From Tenacibaculum singaporense (GTDB lineage: Bacteria; Bacteroidota; Bacteroidia; Flavobacteriales; Flavobacteriaceae): a stretch of 64,000 nucleotides of DNA. The notes beneath the pieces were generated by a model. That model had not been told where the DNA came from. It made no database searches and saw only the letters and a list, made by a program, of their open reading frames with translations. The stretch lies in assembly GCF_003867015.1 (NCBI RefSeq), contig NZ_CP032548.1, forward strand, positions 3,229,001 through 3,293,000, in the 5' to 3' direction. Made by a program: the position numbers and the translations under genes. Shown piece by piece: positions 53,013 to 63,641 of the stretch (position 1 is its first letter; each line of letters begins with the position of its first letter).

Positions 53013-53543
53013 ATGAAGAAATTTGTATTTGGTTTGCTTTTTCTGGGTCTAACCAGCCTGGTACATTCTCAAAATAATGGGAATTCAAAAAATATTATTT
53101 TAGAGCCTGTTACTATAAAGCCATTAAACCTCAGTTACCTCAAAGAGGTTCAACACAAAGACACTCCAGAACTAGTCAAAAATCTAGAAAATGAAGCCGC
53201 TAGATACGACATCACAGAAGACCCTATTTTTGACAGAGAGTTTGAAGCTTATGAAGTTATTTTCAGAACAAAAAAAGAAGGAGGAACAAGTGGATTAATC
53301 ACAGCCACTTACGATTCTAACGGTAAAATTATTAGTTCTATTGAGCGTTACAAGAACATACTACTACCTAAAATTGTAAGAACTGCCATTTTAAAGAAAT
53401 ACCCTGGATGGAGAATACATAAAGACGTTTACCTTGTGACTTACAGAAACAACAGTAAATCAAAAAAAGTATTTAAAGTTCAAATTAGAAAAGATGGAAA
53501 ACGAAAAAACTTAAAGCTAGATTACGATGGTAATATTCATTAA
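53013..53543 (+). CDS. Secreted PepSY-like/BLIP-like protein
   Basis: 176 aa with signal peptide (FVFGLLFLGLTSLVHSQ). The mature part has a helix-strand pattern like bacteroidete PepSY-like (DUF2874) repeats: FEAYEVIFRTKKEGGTSGLITATYDSNGKIISSIERYKNILLP, then KIVRTAILKKYPGWRIHKDVYLVTYRNN (the LP..V...I.KKYPGW.I motif), ending in a strand LKLDYDGNIH. Such proteins are sometimes misannotated as nicotinate-nucleotide adenylyltransferase; no nucleotidyltransferase motif is present. Probably periplasmic or secreted, function unknown. Monocistronic. Confidence 0.65.
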   Translation: MKKFVFGLLFLGLTSLVHSQNNGNSKNIILEPVTIKPLNLSYLKEVQHKDTPELVKNLENEAARYDITEDPIFDREFEAYEVIFRTKKEGGTSGLITATYDSNGKIISSIERYKNILLPKIVRTAILKKYPGWRIHKDVYLVTYRNNSKSKKVFKVQIRKDGKRKNLKLDYDGNIH

Positions 53544-53570
53544 AAAATAAGCTTTTATCATAACAATATA

Positions 53571-53603
53571 AAAAGTATTTTACATCTTCAGTAAAATACT
53601 TTT
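53571..53603 (+). terminator. Intrinsic terminator
   Basis: 13-bp stem AAAAGTATTTTAC / GTAAAATACTTTT, 7-nt loop, followed by TT; 28 nt after the 53013 gene. Confidence 0.75.
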
Positions 53604-53690
53604 TTAAGGTTTTTCCCCTTTTTCTTATAAATTTCTCTTCTTTCCTTATAAGTTAATAACATTTCAAATTACTATTTGTTAACTTTACAC

Positions 53691-54788
53691 ATGGCTGTTT
53701 ATTTGATTCAACATATAACCAACAACAACACTACTATTAATTTAGCTATCACCTTTTATTCTAAACTTCAGCAAACTCTTCTTAAAAAATGTATCAACTG
53801 TTGGATTGACCACAAAAAGAACAGTGTTTTTTTTCTAATAAAAGCACCTAACAAAAACTCAATCCGAAAATTATACTACAAATCTATTAACCTACGTCCT
53901 CACAAAATAACATCCGTAAATAACCATTTAGTTTTTGCTTTCTTAAAGAGTATACAAAAACTTAAAGCAATACAATCTAAATCACTCTACACATCACAAA
54001 AACATTCAGTCTTTTTTTTAGCCAAAACATTTAATAAAAAAGTGTTCTTTCTAAACAAAGTAAAAACTATTGAATCTTTACCGTTTAAAAAAGCTATTAT
54101 TCAAAACCTAATAACTTCTTACGAAGGACATCAAATAGAAACTAACGAAAATATAATAGCTTCATTTCATTCTATTAAAAACGCCTTGGGTTGTACTGTT
54201 TCTATACTAGACAAGCTCAATAAAAGAACAGATAATAGTTCCACTAAAATTATTTTATACACATCTTTACACAACGATAATAAAACTATTCTTTCTGAAA
54301 TAATTCCTAAACTAACAAAGCTGCTCTTTCTTGTAAAAAAGAAAGAACAACTGATTATTTCTTCAAAAAAATTAAACATGCATCCTTCACTTTCTAGCTT
54401 AAAAAAAATTTACTGGTTAAATTCTGAAAAAGAATCCTTCATACTTTCTTTAATAGATATACTTTCAAAGAACTATCATAAACCTAAATTTAAAGTTTCA
54501 GATATTTGCTCTTTAATGATGATGTCTAAAACCAAATTATACAGAAACTGTAAAGACATTACTGGTAAATCCATCAATCAATTATTAAAAGAGTTTAGAC
54601 TTTTAAAATCTATAGACTCAATAACAATGAGCTCATCAGCTATAAATCAAATTTCAATAGATGTTGGCTTCAATAGTAGTTCTTATTTTTCTAATTGCTT
54701 TAAGAAAAAGTTTGGCATATGCCCTAAAGAACTTTCAAAACAAAAAAACTCCTTAGGTTTATTTCCTAACAACATACAATTCTCATAA
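53691..54788 (+). CDS. AraC-family regulator with DUF4242-like and degenerate nucleotide-cyclase-like domains
   Basis: 365 aa from ATG 53691 (the longer frame begins with a TTG). Residues 1-~70 (MAVYLIQHITNNN ... NCWIDHKKNSVFFLIKAPNKNSIRKLYYKS-INLRPHKI) match the small DUF4242 ferredoxin-like domain (a nickel-binding protein in Streptomyces). Residues ~130-235 resemble a class III cyclase/GGDEF-type fold in decayed form (LITSYEGHQIETNENIIASFHSIKNALGCTVSILDKL ... TKIILYTSLH), without the metal-binding aspartates. Residues ~260-355 are an AraC DNA-binding domain (KFKVSDICSLMMMSKTKLYRNCKDITGKS and ISIDVGFNSSSYFSNCFKKKFGICPKEL). It is likely a ligand-sensing regulator with an unknown target; no partner gene is adjacent. 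Confidence 0.8.
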   Translation: MAVYLIQHITNNNTTINLAITFYSKLQQTLLKKCINCWIDHKKNSVFFLIKAPNKNSIRKLYYKSINLRPHKITSVNNHLVFAFLKSIQKLKAIQSKSLYTSQKHSVFFLAKTFNKKVFFLNKVKTIESLPFKKAIIQNLITSYEGHQIETNENIIASFHSIKNALGCTVSILDKLNKRTDNSSTKIILYTSLHNDNKTILSEIIPKLTKLLFLVKKKEQLIISSKKLNMHPSLSSLKKIYWLNSEKESFILSLIDILSKNYHKPKFKVSDICSLMMMSKTKLYRNCKDITGKSINQLLKEFRLLKSIDSITMSSSAINQISIDVGFNSSSYFSNCFKKKFGICPKELSKQKNSLGLFPNNIQFS

Positions 54789-54828
54789 TTTTTTAGGTCT
54801 TATTATTAAGGCTTTTTAAAATAAAAAA

Positions 54829-54850
54829 GCATCCTGAAAAATCAGAATGC
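54829..54850 (-). terminator. Intrinsic terminator of the DUF3103-like gene
   Basis: GCATTCTGA / TCAGGATGC on the minus strand (one U-G pair; C-A on the plus strand), followed by TTTTTTATTTT. Confidence 0.75.
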
Positions 54851-54876
54851 TCTTTCATTTACTTATCCTTTACTTT

Positions 54877-56055
54877 TTAATTTGGCGCAACATAAAAAGG
54901 AGATAAGTTTATCTTAGCGTTTCTTCTAGCACCATAGTAATTATAGTAACTCTTATTTTTTTCAATTGTATAAAATGAATCTACATAATCATCATTATTA
55001 GTATACCAACTATTAGGCATTGCTTGAATTATTGCTCCTGCAACTTGACCTAAAACACTCACCCAAGGTTGTGTTGAAACTGCTCCTATAATTTGAAAAA
55101 CTCCATTTACAATAGCAGAAACTAAGTCCTTATAATTTGTATTATCATCTTTTTCAAATAACTGAATATTTGCAGCTTGGTATTGATAATCATCCCAAAA
55201 CAATAATATTTGATTCGGATAATAATCAGTATCATCATGATCTAAATAATACATAGGTATTACCTTAATTTCAGGATTGTTTTTATCATCTTTAATACCT
55301 GATGTTATTGCATATACCTCAGCAGCACCACTTATCCAAGGTTCTTCATCATCATTTAATCTTATTTTATCTAACTTCGTGGTTTCCAATCCAGCATTTC
55401 TAGCAGATTTAGTACTTAAATCTAATGAAGACTTTAAAAACCTATTATTTTGAACTCCACTTTCTTGAAGATACTTATTCATATAAGTTACCTCTCTCTT
55501 CAAGGTTTCAAAACCATCAGTTTCAATAACAATAACTGTTTGACTTGGTGCTTCTTTAGGATCAAGATAAACAACTTCTTTATCTATTGTATAAGCTTCA
55601 ACTCTCTCCCAAGTTTCCTCATCTCCTTCAGGAGCAAAAGAAAATAACACATTAGAAAAATCTTCTATTCTCTCTCCATTGTGCATCCAAACTTCTAAAA
55701 TCTCTATCTTTTCAGGAGCGGCTTCTTTAGACGCCTTACCTTCTAACATAGTGGTTTTAGACATTAACATTTTATATGACTCTTCATCACTTACAAACTC
55801 AGAAGTTTGGTTTAAAATTTTAGACATCGCTACACTTGGTTGCTGATTATTCAATAACTCAAGAGTCTTTTCTTTAAAGCTTTGATTCTTCATCAAATCA
55901 ATAAATTGAAAAGCAACTTCTTTCTTATTTACTAAATCGGAAGTTTGTTGCTCTGTTAAACTTTCAGAACCAGTAACTAATTCTTCAGAATTGTTACAGC
56001 CAATAAACAACATCGAAGCCAATAAAGCTCCTAATAAAATTCGGGGGGTTTTCAT
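54877..56055 (-). CDS. Lipoprotein, DUF3103-like
   Basis: 392 aa from ATG 56055 (MKTPRILLGALLASMLFIGC, lipid Cys20); the frame upstream to 56160 is not a plausible N-terminus. Helical N-terminal ~110 residues (TEQQTSDLVNKKEVAFQFIDLM), then a beta-rich middle (EILEVWMHNGERI, VIVIETDGFETLKREV) and a C-terminal domain with EPWISGAAEVYAITSGI, IPMYYLDHDDTDYYPNQILLFWDDYQYQAANIQLFEKDD, which I associate with DUF3103. A Gly/Ala-rich hydrophobic stretch (IVNGVFQIIGAV...VLGQVAGAIIQAMP) is present. Surface or periplasmic; function unknown. Confidence 0.62.
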   Translation of the reverse strand: MKTPRILLGALLASMLFIGCNNSEELVTGSESLTEQQTSDLVNKKEVAFQFIDLMKNQSFKEKTLELLNNQQPSVAMSKILNQTSEFVSDEESYKMLMSKTTMLEGKASKEAAPEKIEILEVWMHNGERIEDFSNVLFSFAPEGDEETWERVEAYTIDKEVVYLDPKEAPSQTVIVIETDGFETLKREVTYMNKYLQESGVQNNRFLKSSLDLSTKSARNAGLETTKLDKIRLNDDEEPWISGAAEVYAITSGIKDDKNNPEIKVIPMYYLDHDDTDYYPNQILLFWDDYQYQAANIQLFEKDDNTNYKDLVSAIVNGVFQIIGAVSTQPWVSVLGQVAGAIIQAMPNSWYTNNDDYVDSFYTIEKNKSYYNYYGARRNAKINLSPFYVAPN

Positions 56056-58420
<2,365 letters not shown>

Positions 58421-58437
58421 AATATTTTCTTAACTTT

Positions 58438-58469
58438 AAAAAAGCTCAATAATATTATTGAGCTTTTTT
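58438..58469 (+). terminator. Intrinsic terminator of gyrB
   Basis: Perfect 32-bp palindrome (AAAAAAGCTCAATAAT and its complement) followed by more Ts. Confidence 0.88.
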
Positions 58470-58511
58470 TTATTTTATATTTTTACCGTTTAAAACAACA
58501 CCCTCATAATT

Positions 58512-59528
58512 ATGAAAAAAATTCTATTACCACTATTAACTCTAATAATAAGCTTTAGCATCAAGGCTCAAGACGGTCCTGAAGGAATTTTATTTGCGAG
58601 TAAACAAGACGCAAACAGGTTAACTAATGCATATATTAATCCTGCTATGAAAGGATTAATATACGGAATGAACAATGGTTGGTATCACACCGCCAAAGTT
58701 CATAAAAAATTTGGCTTTGATATTACTATTGGATTTAACGGGTCAATAGTTCCCTCAAAAGATGAAATATTTAGTTTATCAAACTTAAACTCAATAAATC
58801 AACCTACAGGGAATATTACTTCTGCTACTGTAGCTGGTTCTGAAAATGATGGTAGCCAAGCTACTGTTACATTTCAAGAGAACGGAATCACCTATACTGG
58901 AACTTTTGAAATGCCTGGTGGAATCAAAGAGGACTTACCATTAAATGCTGTTCCTGCTCCTGCTATTCAAGCAAGCATGGGGTTACCTTTTAAATCAGAT
59001 ATTATTTTACGTTATGTCCCTAAAGTTGGAAGCGATGATGTTAAAGGTAGTTTATTTGGTATTGGTTTAAAAAAGGAAATCACAAGCTGGTTTGGACCAA
59101 TGGATAAAACCCCATTACATGTTTCTTTACTAGCTACTTATTCAACTATGGGAGTGGATTACAACATTGTTGACGAAAACCCAAATGACAACATTGAAAT
59201 AGAAAATGGTAAAGTTGATTTTGATTTAAATTCTTACACTGTTCAAGCTATTGCCTCTTTAAACTTTCCTATAATTAATGTTTATGGAGGAGTAGGTTAC
59301 ACAGGAGGAACTTCTTCTTTAGATATGACCGGAAGATATACTCTTTCTTATAATGCATCTTTAAACCAGAGAACCTTAACAAACCCTTTAAACTTAGATT
59401 CTAACGCTAGCGGTTTCAAAGCTACATTAGGTACTCGTTTAAGTTTAGGTTTCTTTAAAATATTTGCAGACTACACTTTGCAAGAATATAATGCTATCAA
59501 TGCAGGTATTGCTTTTAGCTTTAGATAA
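58512..59528 (+). CDS. DUF6588-type outer-membrane beta-barrel protein
   Basis: 338 aa with signal peptide (LLPLLTLIISFSIKAQ). The mature sequence has alternating amphipathic strands ending in aromatic residues and the N-terminal ANRLTNAYINPAMKGLIYGMNNGWYHTAKVHKKFGFDITI, characteristic of DUF6588 (predicted barrel). Other segments: AIQASMGLPFKSDIILRYVPKV, VYGGVGYTGGTSSLDMTG, and a C-terminal AINAGIAFSFR that ends in an aromatic-basic pair, as in barrel proteins. Function unknown. Monocistronic, between two perfect terminators. Confidence 0.78.
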   Translation: MKKILLPLLTLIISFSIKAQDGPEGILFASKQDANRLTNAYINPAMKGLIYGMNNGWYHTAKVHKKFGFDITIGFNGSIVPSKDEIFSLSNLNSINQPTGNITSATVAGSENDGSQATVTFQENGITYTGTFEMPGGIKEDLPLNAVPAPAIQASMGLPFKSDIILRYVPKVGSDDVKGSLFGIGLKKEITSWFGPMDKTPLHVSLLATYSTMGVDYNIVDENPNDNIEIENGKVDFDLNSYTVQAIASLNFPIINVYGGVGYTGGTSSLDMTGRYTLSYNASLNQRTLTNPLNLDSNASGFKATLGTRLSLGFFKIFADYTLQEYNAINAGIAFSFR

Positions 59529-59553
59529 GACTCACTTTATAAAATGCATAATA

Positions 59554-59587
59554 AAAAAATCCTATTTAGCTAAATAGGATTTTTTTA
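59554..59587 (+). terminator. Intrinsic terminator
   Basis: Palindrome AAAAAATCCTATTTAG / CTAAATAGGATTTTTT just after the DUF6588 gene. Confidence 0.85.
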
Positions 59588-59650
59588 ATCTCTATATTCG
59601 CAACTAATTTTTATTTTAACAAAATTTTAACCTCTTAATTTTTAAGTGTT

Positions 59651-61571
59651 ATGAAAACAAAATTATTCTTATTATTTCTATTAACCTCTTTATTAGCGTC
59701 CGCACAAAGAGACCCTAATCACACACTTACTCTTGACAGTAAAATTAGTGACGTTTACCTACACAACTTAACAGGAATTCCTGTGATTACAACAGATGGT
59801 GCCGTATATGGAGTTAATGGTGAAACAGGTCAAAAAATATGGGAGTTCAAAGAAAGTGGATTTATTAAAAATCTTAATGCTCTTGGTCAAGATGGAGGTT
59901 CTTCTTTTAGTGAAGTAGCATTATCTCCATTCGGAAAATTTAATCAAACAATTTTCAACATCAAAACGGGTCATAAAATTTTAGACGAAAAGACCAATGG
60001 ATACAAAGGAATTTTTGATGACAAGTTTGTTTTTGGTAAAAATGCTATTTTATTTTTTGCAAAAACTGATAAAACTGAAGCTAAACTATTTTTAACTAGC
60101 ATTGAAAATGATAACATCATTTGGGAAAGCTCTATAAAAACCAATAAGAAATTAGGAAGCTTATTATTAGGAGGTGCAGGTGCTTATAACTTTATCCAAA
60201 ACGAAGATAAAATTGCTTTTACAGCTGGTAAAACTGTTTTTTTAATCAACAAATCTGATGGTAAAGTTATACTATCAGAAAAATACGACGCTGGTAAATT
60301 GTTTTTTACAGAAGATAATAAGTCTTTTAATCGCTGTTGAAAACAAAAGTAGTTCTTTAGTTGGGGGAGCTATTAAAGCTGGTTTTACCATGGGATTATC
60401 TCTAATAGGGAAAAAAGTAATTGGTAAAGAGCTTATTGCTTTTGATGTAAATTCTGGTAAAGAAACTTGGAAAAAACCTATTAAACTAGATGAGGGGTTT
60501 GTAGACTATCAATTTGAAGATGGAAAATTATTTTTAATCCACGAAGACGGAGCTAAATTATTTGACTATCATACTGGTGAAGATGCTTGGAAAAAAGAAT
60601 TCAAAAGAAAAAAAGTTAAAGGTGTTGAAAAAACTTCAGAAGGTTATATTGTTTATTACAAAAACAAAAAGCATTTGGTAGATAATACTGGTAAAAAAGT
60701 TTGGAAAAAACCTCAAAAGGTTATTAAAAATGTAGATTTTGAAGTAGACGACGAAGAAGAATTCACTACTTTCTCTTATGATAAAGGTACTATTTTTGTA
60801 ACCCCATACAGAATAGAATATTTCCAAAACGGAGAAGAGAAAAGAGTATACAAAATTAAATTAGATGAAAAAAATGATAAACTAACCTATCATGAGAAAA
60901 ACAACTCTTTAATTTTATTAAGTGGTAAAAAACTATACATTTTAAACCCTGACAAAGAACTTGGAAAAGACCAAGTAAAAAAGATTGATTTTAATGATGC
61001 TAGTAAAATAACCTCTGTTGAAATAAGAGACAATGGTTATTTCATCAACAGCAACTGGGAATATGTAATTACAGACTTCAAAGGTAATGTAATAAAGAAT
61101 GAATACTTTAAACAACCTGGCGAAGGGTTTAGACATTTAAAGAATTTTGGTTCTTATGCATTAGGTTTTACTGGTTTTGGAATGCAAGGACTTGGATACG
61201 CTAACGCCACATATGGATCAGCACTAGTTGGATCAGGAGCTTTTGTAGGTAAACAAAACACAATAAATCGCGGTATAAAACATGCTAACAAAGGCGTATC
61301 TCAATTTAACGACGGAACAACGATTTCTGAAATAGGAGAGTTATTATGGGATGGAGACCGTCACAATGCTTTTAAAGCCACTAAAAATAATGCCTTCTTC
61401 TATGCAAACAAAGGAGGTAAAAAAGTTTTAGTGCAAGTTAATAAAGATTCTGGTGACACTGTTGAAACATATGAGTTTGGTGTAGATAAACCAAAATACA
61501 AAATTGACAAGCCCGCTAAAAAGATTTATTTTTCTAAAGGAAAAGACTTAAAAATATTTAGCTACAACTAA
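59651..61571 (+). pseudogene. PQQ-like beta-propeller protein interrupted by a single-base frameshift
   Basis: Two overlapping frames (59651-60340 and 60258-61571) together encode one exported propeller of 639 aa. Signal peptide LFLLFLLTSLLASAQ; PQQ-like repeats such as AVYGVNGETGQKIWEF, VIGKELIAFDVNSGKETWKKPI and LFDYHTGEDAWKKEF. Frame 1 runs ...FTEDNKSF then NRC and stop; frame 2 resumes LIAVENKSSSLVGGAIKAGF. Removing one T from the T4 run at 60325-60328 restores a continuous frame. This is a real frameshift, a sequencing error in a homopolymer, or programmed +1 shifting. The long conserved second frame shows no other decay. Confidence 0.8.
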
Positions 61572-61577
61572 CAATAT

Positions 61578-61605
61578 AAAACCCGTTGAAATATCAACGG
61601 GTTTT
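61578..61605 (+). terminator. Intrinsic terminator
   Basis: AAAACCCGTTGA / TCAACGGGTTTT stem with 4-nt loop, directly after the propeller gene. Confidence 0.85.
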
Positions 61606-61630
61606 TCTTTTATATCCATAGCCAAATCGC

Positions 61631-61661
61631 TATTTTTGTGCATCTTGTGCGGATTCCGCAC
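61631..61661 (+). promoter_or_regulatory. mdh promoter (TATTTTTG) and leader hairpin
   Basis: Exact TAnnTTTG box at 61631-61638, then, about 8 nt later, a compact hairpin GTGCGG-ATT-CCGCAC (61647-61661) near the 5' end of the predicted ~55-nt leader. The hairpin lacks a T-run, so it is more likely an mRNA-stabilising or regulatory structure than a terminator. Confidence 0.5.
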
Positions 61662-61697
61662 TTATAAACATAATTAATTACAAAAAACATATATAAA

Positions 61698-62624
61698 ATG
61701 AAAGTAACGGTTGTAGGAGCAGGTGCTGTAGGCGCAAGTTGTGCTGAGTACATTGCTATTAAAAATTTCGCTTCTGAAGTTGTTTTAGTTGATATTAAAG
61801 AAGGTTTTGCTGAAGGTAAAGCAATGGACTTAATGCAAACTGCTTCTTTAAATGGTTTTGACACTAAAATTACTGGAACAACAGGAGACTATAGCAAAAC
61901 TGCTGGATCAGACATTTGTGTAATTACTTCAGGAATTGCTCGTAAACCAGGAATGTCTCGCGATGAGTTATTAGGAATCAATGCTGGTATTGTAAAATCT
62001 GTAGCTGCTAGCTTAGTTGAGCAATCTCCTAACACAATTATCATTGTAGTATCTAACCCAATGGATACAATGACATATTTAGTACACAAAGCGACTGGAT
62101 TACCTAAAAATAGAATCATTGGTATGGGTGGTGCTTTAGATTCAGCTCGTTTCAAGTATCGTTTAGCTGAAGCTTTAGAAGCTCCTATTTCTGATGTTGA
62201 CGGAATGGTTATCGGAGGTCACTCTGACAAAGGAATGGTGCCGTTAACTCGTTTAGCTACTCGTAACTCTGTTCCTGTATCTGAATTCTTATCTGAAGAA
62301 AGATTAGAACAAGTAAAACAAGACACTAAAGTTGGTGGTGCTACCTTAACTGGTTTATTAGGTACTTCTGCTTGGTATGCTCCTGGAGCTGCTGTATCTG
62401 GGTTAGTACAAGCAATTGCTTGTGACCAGAAGAAAATCTACCCTTGTTCTGCTTTATTAGAAGGAGAATACGGTTTATCTGATTTATGCATTGGTGTACC
62501 AGTAGTATTAGGTAAAAACGGAATAGAAAAAATCGTTGAGATTAACTTAAGCAAAGAAGAAAAAGCGGCGTTAACTTCTTCAGCTGAAGCCGTTAAAAAT
62601 AACAATACTGCATTAACTTTCTAA
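61698..62624 (+). CDS. mdh: Malate dehydrogenase (LDH-like type)
   Basis: 308 aa TCA-cycle enzyme (malate to oxaloacetate, NAD+). Rossmann start MKVTVVGAGAVGASCAEYI, NAD-specific VLVDIKEG, ITSGIARKPGMSRDELLGIN (Arg of the mobile loop in the malate-type context), VVSNPMDTMTY, DSARFKYRLAE, and catalytic His in VIGGHSDKGMVPL. MDH rather than LDH is indicated by the ARKPGMSRDEL loop with two Arg. Monocistronic, with its own promoter box and terminator. Confidence 0.95.
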   Translation: MKVTVVGAGAVGASCAEYIAIKNFASEVVLVDIKEGFAEGKAMDLMQTASLNGFDTKITGTTGDYSKTAGSDICVITSGIARKPGMSRDELLGINAGIVKSVAASLVEQSPNTIIIVVSNPMDTMTYLVHKATGLPKNRIIGMGGALDSARFKYRLAEALEAPISDVDGMVIGGHSDKGMVPLTRLATRNSVPVSEFLSEERLEQVKQDTKVGGATLTGLLGTSAWYAPGAAVSGLVQAIACDQKKIYPCSALLEGEYGLSDLCIGVPVVLGKNGIEKIVEINLSKEEKAALTSSAEAVKNNNTALTF

Positions 62625-62648
62625 GAGGTTAACAGTCTGAAATATTTA

Positions 62649-62679
62649 AAAACCTGAGTAATAAAATTACTCAGGTTTT
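62649..62679 (+). terminator. Intrinsic terminator of mdh
   Basis: AAAACCTGAGTAAT / ATTACTCAGGTTTT stem with T-run. Confidence 0.85.
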
Positions 62680-62728
62680 TTTTATAAACTTTTGTTAAAA
62701 TTCCAATTACTGTGTAAGATTTTGCTAA

Positions 62729-62826
62729 TCTAAACGTCTTTATAGTAGAGAAGCATTAGTAGTGTTTCTTTTCATAGTTTTTCATAGCAATTTTCCCACT
62801 TCATCCTTGAAGTGGGTTTGTTTTTT
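62729..62826 (+). ncRNA. Candidate small RNA between mdh and ftsE
   Basis: Gene-free interval with a self-contained transcription unit on the plus strand. TTG (62692-62694), 20 nt, then TAAGATTTTG (a looser -7 box); a 9-bp hairpin AGAAGCATT-AGT-AGTGTTTCT (62749-62769) that includes two G-U pairs valid only on the plus strand; and a terminator CCCACTTCA-TCCT-TGAAGTGGG (62795-62816) followed by TTTGTTTTTT. mdh already has its own terminator upstream. No ATG-started ORF is present. Predicted length ~98 nt. Confidence 0.5.
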
Positions 62827-62833
62827 ACAATAT

Positions 62834-63517
62834 TTAGACTGCTTGTTGTACTACTTCAAACAATTCACCACCCTCACATTTAATCACTTTTTGTTTAAAC
62901 TTTACAATCAATTGATAATCGTGCGTAGCCATTAAAATTGTCTTTCCACTTTGGTGAATTTCATTCAATAACTCCATCACCTCTAGTGAAGTTTTTGGGT
63001 CTAAGTTTCCCGTAGGCTCATCTGCTAAAATTAATTCAGGATCATTTAACAACGCCCTAGCAATTGCTACACGTTGCTGCTCCCCTCCTGACAATTCAAA
63101 AGTTTTTTTATAGTATTTCTCCTTCATTCCTACCTTATCTAAAACTTCATGAATTTTATCTTTCATTTCATTTTTATCTTTCCAACCAGTAGCCTTTAAT
63201 ACAAACTCTAAATTCTCGTAAACATTTCTATCGTTTAATAATTTAAAATCCTGAAAAACAATTCCTAGTTTTCTTCGTAAAAAAGGAATATCTTTCTCTT
63301 TCATTTGTTTTAAGTCAAAATCAACTATACTTCCTAAGCCACGTTGTAAACGTAAATCACCATATAAGGTTTTTAACAAACTACTTTTTCCGCTTCCTGT
63401 TTTTCCGATTAAATAATAAAAATCACCTTTATTCAGGGTAAAATTTACTTTTGACAATACTAAATTGTCTTGTTGATAAATATCTGCGTTTTCAAGGTGT
63501 AAAACAGGGTTTTCCAT
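62834..63517 (-). CDS. ftsE: FtsE-like cell-division ABC ATPase
   Basis: 227 aa ATP-binding subunit. Walker [12 protein letters not shown]-loop [10 protein letters not shown], signature [17 protein letters not shown], Walker [15 protein letters not shown]-loop MATHDYQL. The [21 protein letters not shown] segment is typical of FtsE, which works with FtsX to activate peptidoglycan hydrolases at division. ftsX is not adjacent in this window (genes upstream are on the other strand). A -7 box TAGATTTG (63541-63534, minus strand) lies just upstream of the ATG. LolD-type is the main alternative. Confidence 0.88.
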   Translation of the reverse strand: MENPVLHLENADIYQQDNLVLSKVNFTLNKGDFYYLIGKTGSGKSSLLKTLYGDLRLQRGLGSIVDFDLKQMKEKDIPFLRRKLGIVFQDFKLLNDRNVYENLEFVLKATGWKDKNEMKDKIHEVLDKVGMKEKYYKKTFELSGGEQQRVAIARALLNDPELILADEPTGNLDPKTSLEVMELLNEIHQSGKTILMATHDYQLIVKFKQKVIKCEGGELFEVVQQAV

Positions 63518-63533
63518 GGAATGTAGTTTTTTA

Positions 63534-63541
63534 CAAATCTA
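63534..63541 (-). promoter_or_regulatory. -7 promoter element (TAGATTTG) for ftsE
   Basis: Exact TAnnTTTG on the minus strand, 16 nt before the ftsE ATG. Confidence 0.5.
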
Positions 63542-63572
63542 AAATTTTATAACGTAATTCTGTAACATTTCT

Positions 63573-63580
63573 TACTTTTG
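63573..63580 (+). promoter_or_regulatory. -7 promoter element (TACTTTTG) for the TPR gene
   Basis: Exact TAnnTTTG on the plus strand, giving a ~57-nt leader before the ATG at 63642. It is divergent to the ftsE box 31 bp away. Confidence 0.5.
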
Positions 63581-63641
63581 ATAAAAAGTCTCCCAACAAA
63601 AATAAAAAACTAACGTTATAGTTTCTAGATAACTAAAAAAT

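Noticed and set aside
53013-53543. Nicotinate-nucleotide adenylyltransferase, a label sometimes seen on such proteins
   Set aside because: It has a signal peptide and no nucleotidyltransferase (GxFxPxHxGH-like) motif.
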